From contig NC_081414.1 in assembly GCF_030272615.1 (NCBI RefSeq), positions 527,537,137-527,601,136 on the forward strand: a DNA stretch of 64,000 bases, written 5' to 3'. Below, piece by piece: positions 61,063-64,000 of the stretch (position 1 is its first letter; every line of letters starts with the position of its first letter). Both the position numbers and the translations under genes were made by a program. Under the pieces are notes generated by a model that was given only the letters and a program-made list of their open reading frames with translations, was not told where the DNA came from and did no database searches. The stretch comes from Cryptomeria japonica (lineage: Eukaryota; Streptophyta; Pinopsida; Cupressales; Cupressaceae).

Positions 61063-62255
61063 TTATGGAAAAACTTCATGCATGTTGTCCTCGTCCTCAA
61101 GAGAGGAGAAACTATTTTGAAAGAAGTTGATATCTTGTGATTGAGAAGCCCAACGCTTTTCCAATGCCTGCTTGTCTTTCTTGCCACGCCCAGAAAGGTC
61201 GAGAGTGATAAAGAGAAGTTGGTTGTGCTGTAACTGTGGAAGCGGGGAGAGGGGTGCACACCCAAGCTGAGCGTGCACCACCATCCCCAACTTTATCCTT
61301 CCCCTGGACTTGAGAATTTGAAGTAGATGGCAAGATGGGCTGTGGAGGTTGCTCTTTCTGGCCCTGTGCATGCGCTTGCGACTGAGAATTTCCAGAAGCA
61401 AAAGACTTCTAAGAAGCCCCAGAACTTTTGCCTTTGCGATTAACAGTCGTCCAACCATCTTCGACCTTGGGAGCCTCAGAAGAGGACGACGACTCTAGCT
61501 CCTTTGAAGGTAAACGAGTCTTAGGGGTCGCCAGATGACAATCCTTAATCTTATGTTCCAAGGATTGAGAACGGAAACAAGTATTTAGAAGGTTCAAATA
61601 CAAGACCTTTTGGGTATGGCAAATTTCACCAATTTGAATATCAATAGTATCTTTGAGGTTGCGAGACAAATCGAACTCAACACAAACTGGCTTCTGGAGA
61701 CGAGCACAATACAAGCAAGCGGGCTCAACACAAACAACCTTGCAAAGAGATTGGACTATGGTTTGCAAAAAAGGCCAACAAGGCAAAGGTAAACCAAGAA
61801 ATTCAACCCAAACGAGTACTTTGAGCTTCTTGTCATTAGAGACCGAAAAGTCTTGTGACCAAGGTTCAAAAACCAAAGGGAAGACCGCACGAATCAAGGC
61901 CCATGATTGGACTCAGCAAATGAAAGAAAACCCTTGGCAAGATTTTGGATGCCATTCACGCGGACTCCATGAGGAGCCCAAGCCTTGGCTACCCATTCAC
62001 GAAGCATGCTTTCAGGGGGAACCCTCCCAACAAAATATCCAATCAAAACAAAATATCCAATCAAAGTGAACTGTTTGAGCTAATGGCAAGCACTATCAAA
62101 ATCTTGAACATGAAGAACAACATCAGGGGTAGACATACCTCGTGAAACACCTTGGTACAAATTTCTTGGGCTGTTTGTTCAGGGGTGCCATAGTCACCAA
62201 ACACCAAAGCTCCAACACCAACATCAATTGCTACGTTGAGGCTGGCTAAGGCCAT
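61063..62255 (-). pseudogene. LINE-2 ORF1: DUF4283-like protein
   Basis: It starts MALASLNVAIDVGVG (62255) and continues, with stops, to LKVLVWVEFLGLPLPCW, VVCVEPACLYC and VCVEFDLSR (61800-61650), which is the DUF4283-type pattern. A damaged zinc knuckle (CFRSQSLEHKIKDC, second Cys replaced by Ser) lies near 61580. EDGWTTVNRKGKS (about 61460) and a Gln/Pro/Ser-rich tail follow. This is ORF1 of the same LINE. Confidence 0.6.
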
Positions 62256-62300
62256 ATTAAACTACAACAATCCCGCAACAAATGTAGTATGACGACAAAA

Positions 62301-63537
62301 AGACGCAAGGGGAAACCATCACAAGAAACATGCAAAACCCTAACAAAGCTCCGAAAGCAAGTATTTTGCCCCAAAATTTATTTCAGGATTGTTAATACAA
62401 ATGCCATGCATGTGTATAATCTATTGTAAACACTGCTTACACACAAAAATCCAACATTGGGAAATATAAATCCAATCTTGAATATTGTTATAGTTGCAAA
62501 TAAATGCATCCATTTAAAAATGTTGTTGTGTTTTGCATCTCCTCGAGAATACAAATGGAACAACCTTGATACCCTTAGGGAATATGGTTGTGAGTCTCAA
62601 ACTACAAATGGTGAAAGAAAACCCTCATCTACCGAAGTAATCCTCGCATCACGAGTACCAAAGTACTGAGTATAGTCAACAAAGATGGCAATATCATCAA
62701 CAATATGATAGAAATGTACACCATAAAAAGCCATCTTAGTGATGAGTGGTTGTAGACAACAAATCCAGTAAAACGAATATAGTGTGATTACTTTATTAAT
62801 AACACCCCTTCTGAAAGAAGAAGGTGAGGGGAATTTAATGAGTACTACAAATAGACCAGAGAAGCAGACTAGTCTCTCCAACATTAACAAGTTCTGTATA
62901 CTCTCTCCTGGTGTAGAGCTTGGGCAGCAAACTCATCTTGGCCAATAGGTTAATGTCCATTTGCAACCAATTATACACTAAGCTAGATAGACAAGCTCTC
63001 TCTATATGCCCAGTTCATATGTACAAAGCTTGCCTTGGATATGTCAAATCCATAAAGCAATGGGAGTTTGGTGATAGCATCAAAGAGGCACATCTTATTA
63101 GAGATATCCTACAAATGCATCTCAAAGCAATGATTTTCCAAAATAGAATTGAGCCATATACACCTTCCAATGCCATGATAGGAATGAATGTAAGAACCCA
63201 ACTTGGCTCTCCTCTGCTGACTGTTTCTTTTGAATGCAATAGATTTGAATTTGTTTTGGTTTTTGAATGTTTATAGATTTTTTTGTGTTTTTTTTGGTAA
63301 TAATGAGCAATGAAACAATACTGGAATAAACTCCTATGCTTAAAATAATACTGGAACAATAATATTACTGCTGGAATTAATTTACGAAACTATCAAGGGA
63401 ATGTTTGTTCTGTTTTATGCCCAATATGCTTGGAAAACAAATTCATTACAATGTAAGATAAAAACCTGATTTTTGCTGTCCCAGTAGTTGAAAAAAATCT
63501 GCCAACTGCAAATTTTAATTTTTTTGAAAAAATTACT
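62301..63537. other. Unassigned sequence
   Basis: A + strand frame at 62920-63276 and a - strand frame at 62597-62890 have no domain I recognise. They may be decayed retroelement sequence. Confidence 0.35.
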
Positions 63538-63660
63538 GTTCACGCGGTACTGTAGCAATCCGTACGGCAGTACTATTCACGCGGTACTGTTCACACGGCA
63601 CTGTAGCAGTCTGTACGACAGTACTGTAGCGTTTACTGTAGCGCGGGTACTGTAGCAGCA
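63538..63660 (+). repeat. Short GC-richer repeats of 'gtactgtagca' and 'ttcacgcggtactgt'
   Basis: At least six variants of 'gtactgtagc(a/g)' and three of 'ttcac.cgg.actgt' fall in 120 bp, containing most of the CpG in the surrounding kilobase. Not coding. Confidence 0.8.
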
Positions 63661-64000
63661 ATTGTATTTTGAAATGATTGCTTCAATTCTGATTTTTAAT
63701 GGCTGCCAAATGAAACTGTAGGTCTGCAATTAATATATATTCGAAATTCTGCATACCCTAGATGTCTTCCCTTCTTTTTAAAGCCCAAATAGAACTCCAG
63801 AATGAAGCTCTCCTGAAATGCCAAATTTAGTGGATATTTCACCACCTCAAATGGTTGCAACACTGAAGAATTGTCGCTCTCCAATGGCTGACTGAATCAG
63901 AAACCCTTGGCTTCTTCTCCCAAGTTCATAACAAACAAATATCAATTCTCTGGATGGATGATATAAAATGAGCTCTTAAGTCCCTTCTTATTCTTTCTTA
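63661..64000. other. No recognised gene
   Basis: The last 340 bp hold no supported feature. A 62-codon frame at 63696-63884 has no motif. Confidence 0.35.

Larger units (their letters stand above)
56585..62300 (-). mobile_element. LINE-2: old, heavily decayed LINE
   Basis: LINE parts on the - strand run from about 62.3 kb (ORF1 start) to an A-rich tail (T-runs at 56584-56610 on the + strand). Many frameshifts and stops are present. A target duplication could not be recognised. The 5' end is approximate. Confidence 0.7.

Noticed and set aside
62920-63276. 118-codon + strand ORF
   Set aside because: No recognised motif, no coding neighbours, and an overlapping antisense frame of similar length.

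Overview
This is plant nuclear DNA, most likely from a conifer or other gymnosperm. That is inferred from the single intact plant-type spliceosomal gene, the NLR genes ending in a C-JID-like exon, a candidate intron of about 26 kb, and the dense layering of old retrotransposons. Nothing prokaryotic, organellar or CRISPR-like was seen.

Layout. 1-24.5 kb is mostly a decayed Ty3/gypsy-type element on the + strand. Its gag-protease frame (about 2.7-6.8 kb) is split by a solo LTR (3918-5392, TSD ATATC). No reverse transcriptase frame follows before a polypurine tract and a candidate LTR of about 4 kb (8796-20733). A nearly complete LINE (11105-19070, - strand) has inserted into that LTR with a TSD of about 20 bp. 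A broken RPA1-like pseudogene (22.6-23.5 kb) follows. Then comes the only convincingly intact host gene, SF3B6/p14 (24706-25080, +).

26-56 kb, - strand: dispersed exons of a midasin (MDN1) AAA-ring pseudogene. The AAA1-AAA3 exons are at 52.85-56.2 kb and the AAA4 exons at 26.15-26.52 kb. The flanking donor and acceptor are canonical and in phase, so the 26.3 kb between them behaves like one intron. Inside it, in the same orientation, lie pieces of an NLR gene: an NB-ARC exon (48.06-48.69 kb), an LRR exon (41.5-42.8 kb), a tandem array of about 119-bp units each repeating the tail of the LRR exon plus a splice donor, and a C-JID-like last exon (27.7-28.4 kb). Later insertions have spread these apart: a hAT-like MITE, Copia-1 with Copia-2 nested in its 3' LTR, an LTR element of about 5 kb with an unfamiliar ORF, a solo LTR and a mini Copia derivative. 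Most carry readable target-site duplications.

56.6-64 kb: a second, heavily decayed LINE (- strand), then unassigned sequence with a short GC-rich repeat.

How it fits together. The window is mainly a transposon burial ground around one working gene and two host pseudogenes. The most unusual items are (a) LINE-1's third ORF, overlapping the RNase H stop codon by a stop-start junction, (b) the repeated LRR-exon-tail units in the NLR intron, (c) the midasin-intron/NLR nesting, and (d) in-frame stops that are almost all explained by C-to-T (or G-to-A) transitions, mostly CAG to TAG.
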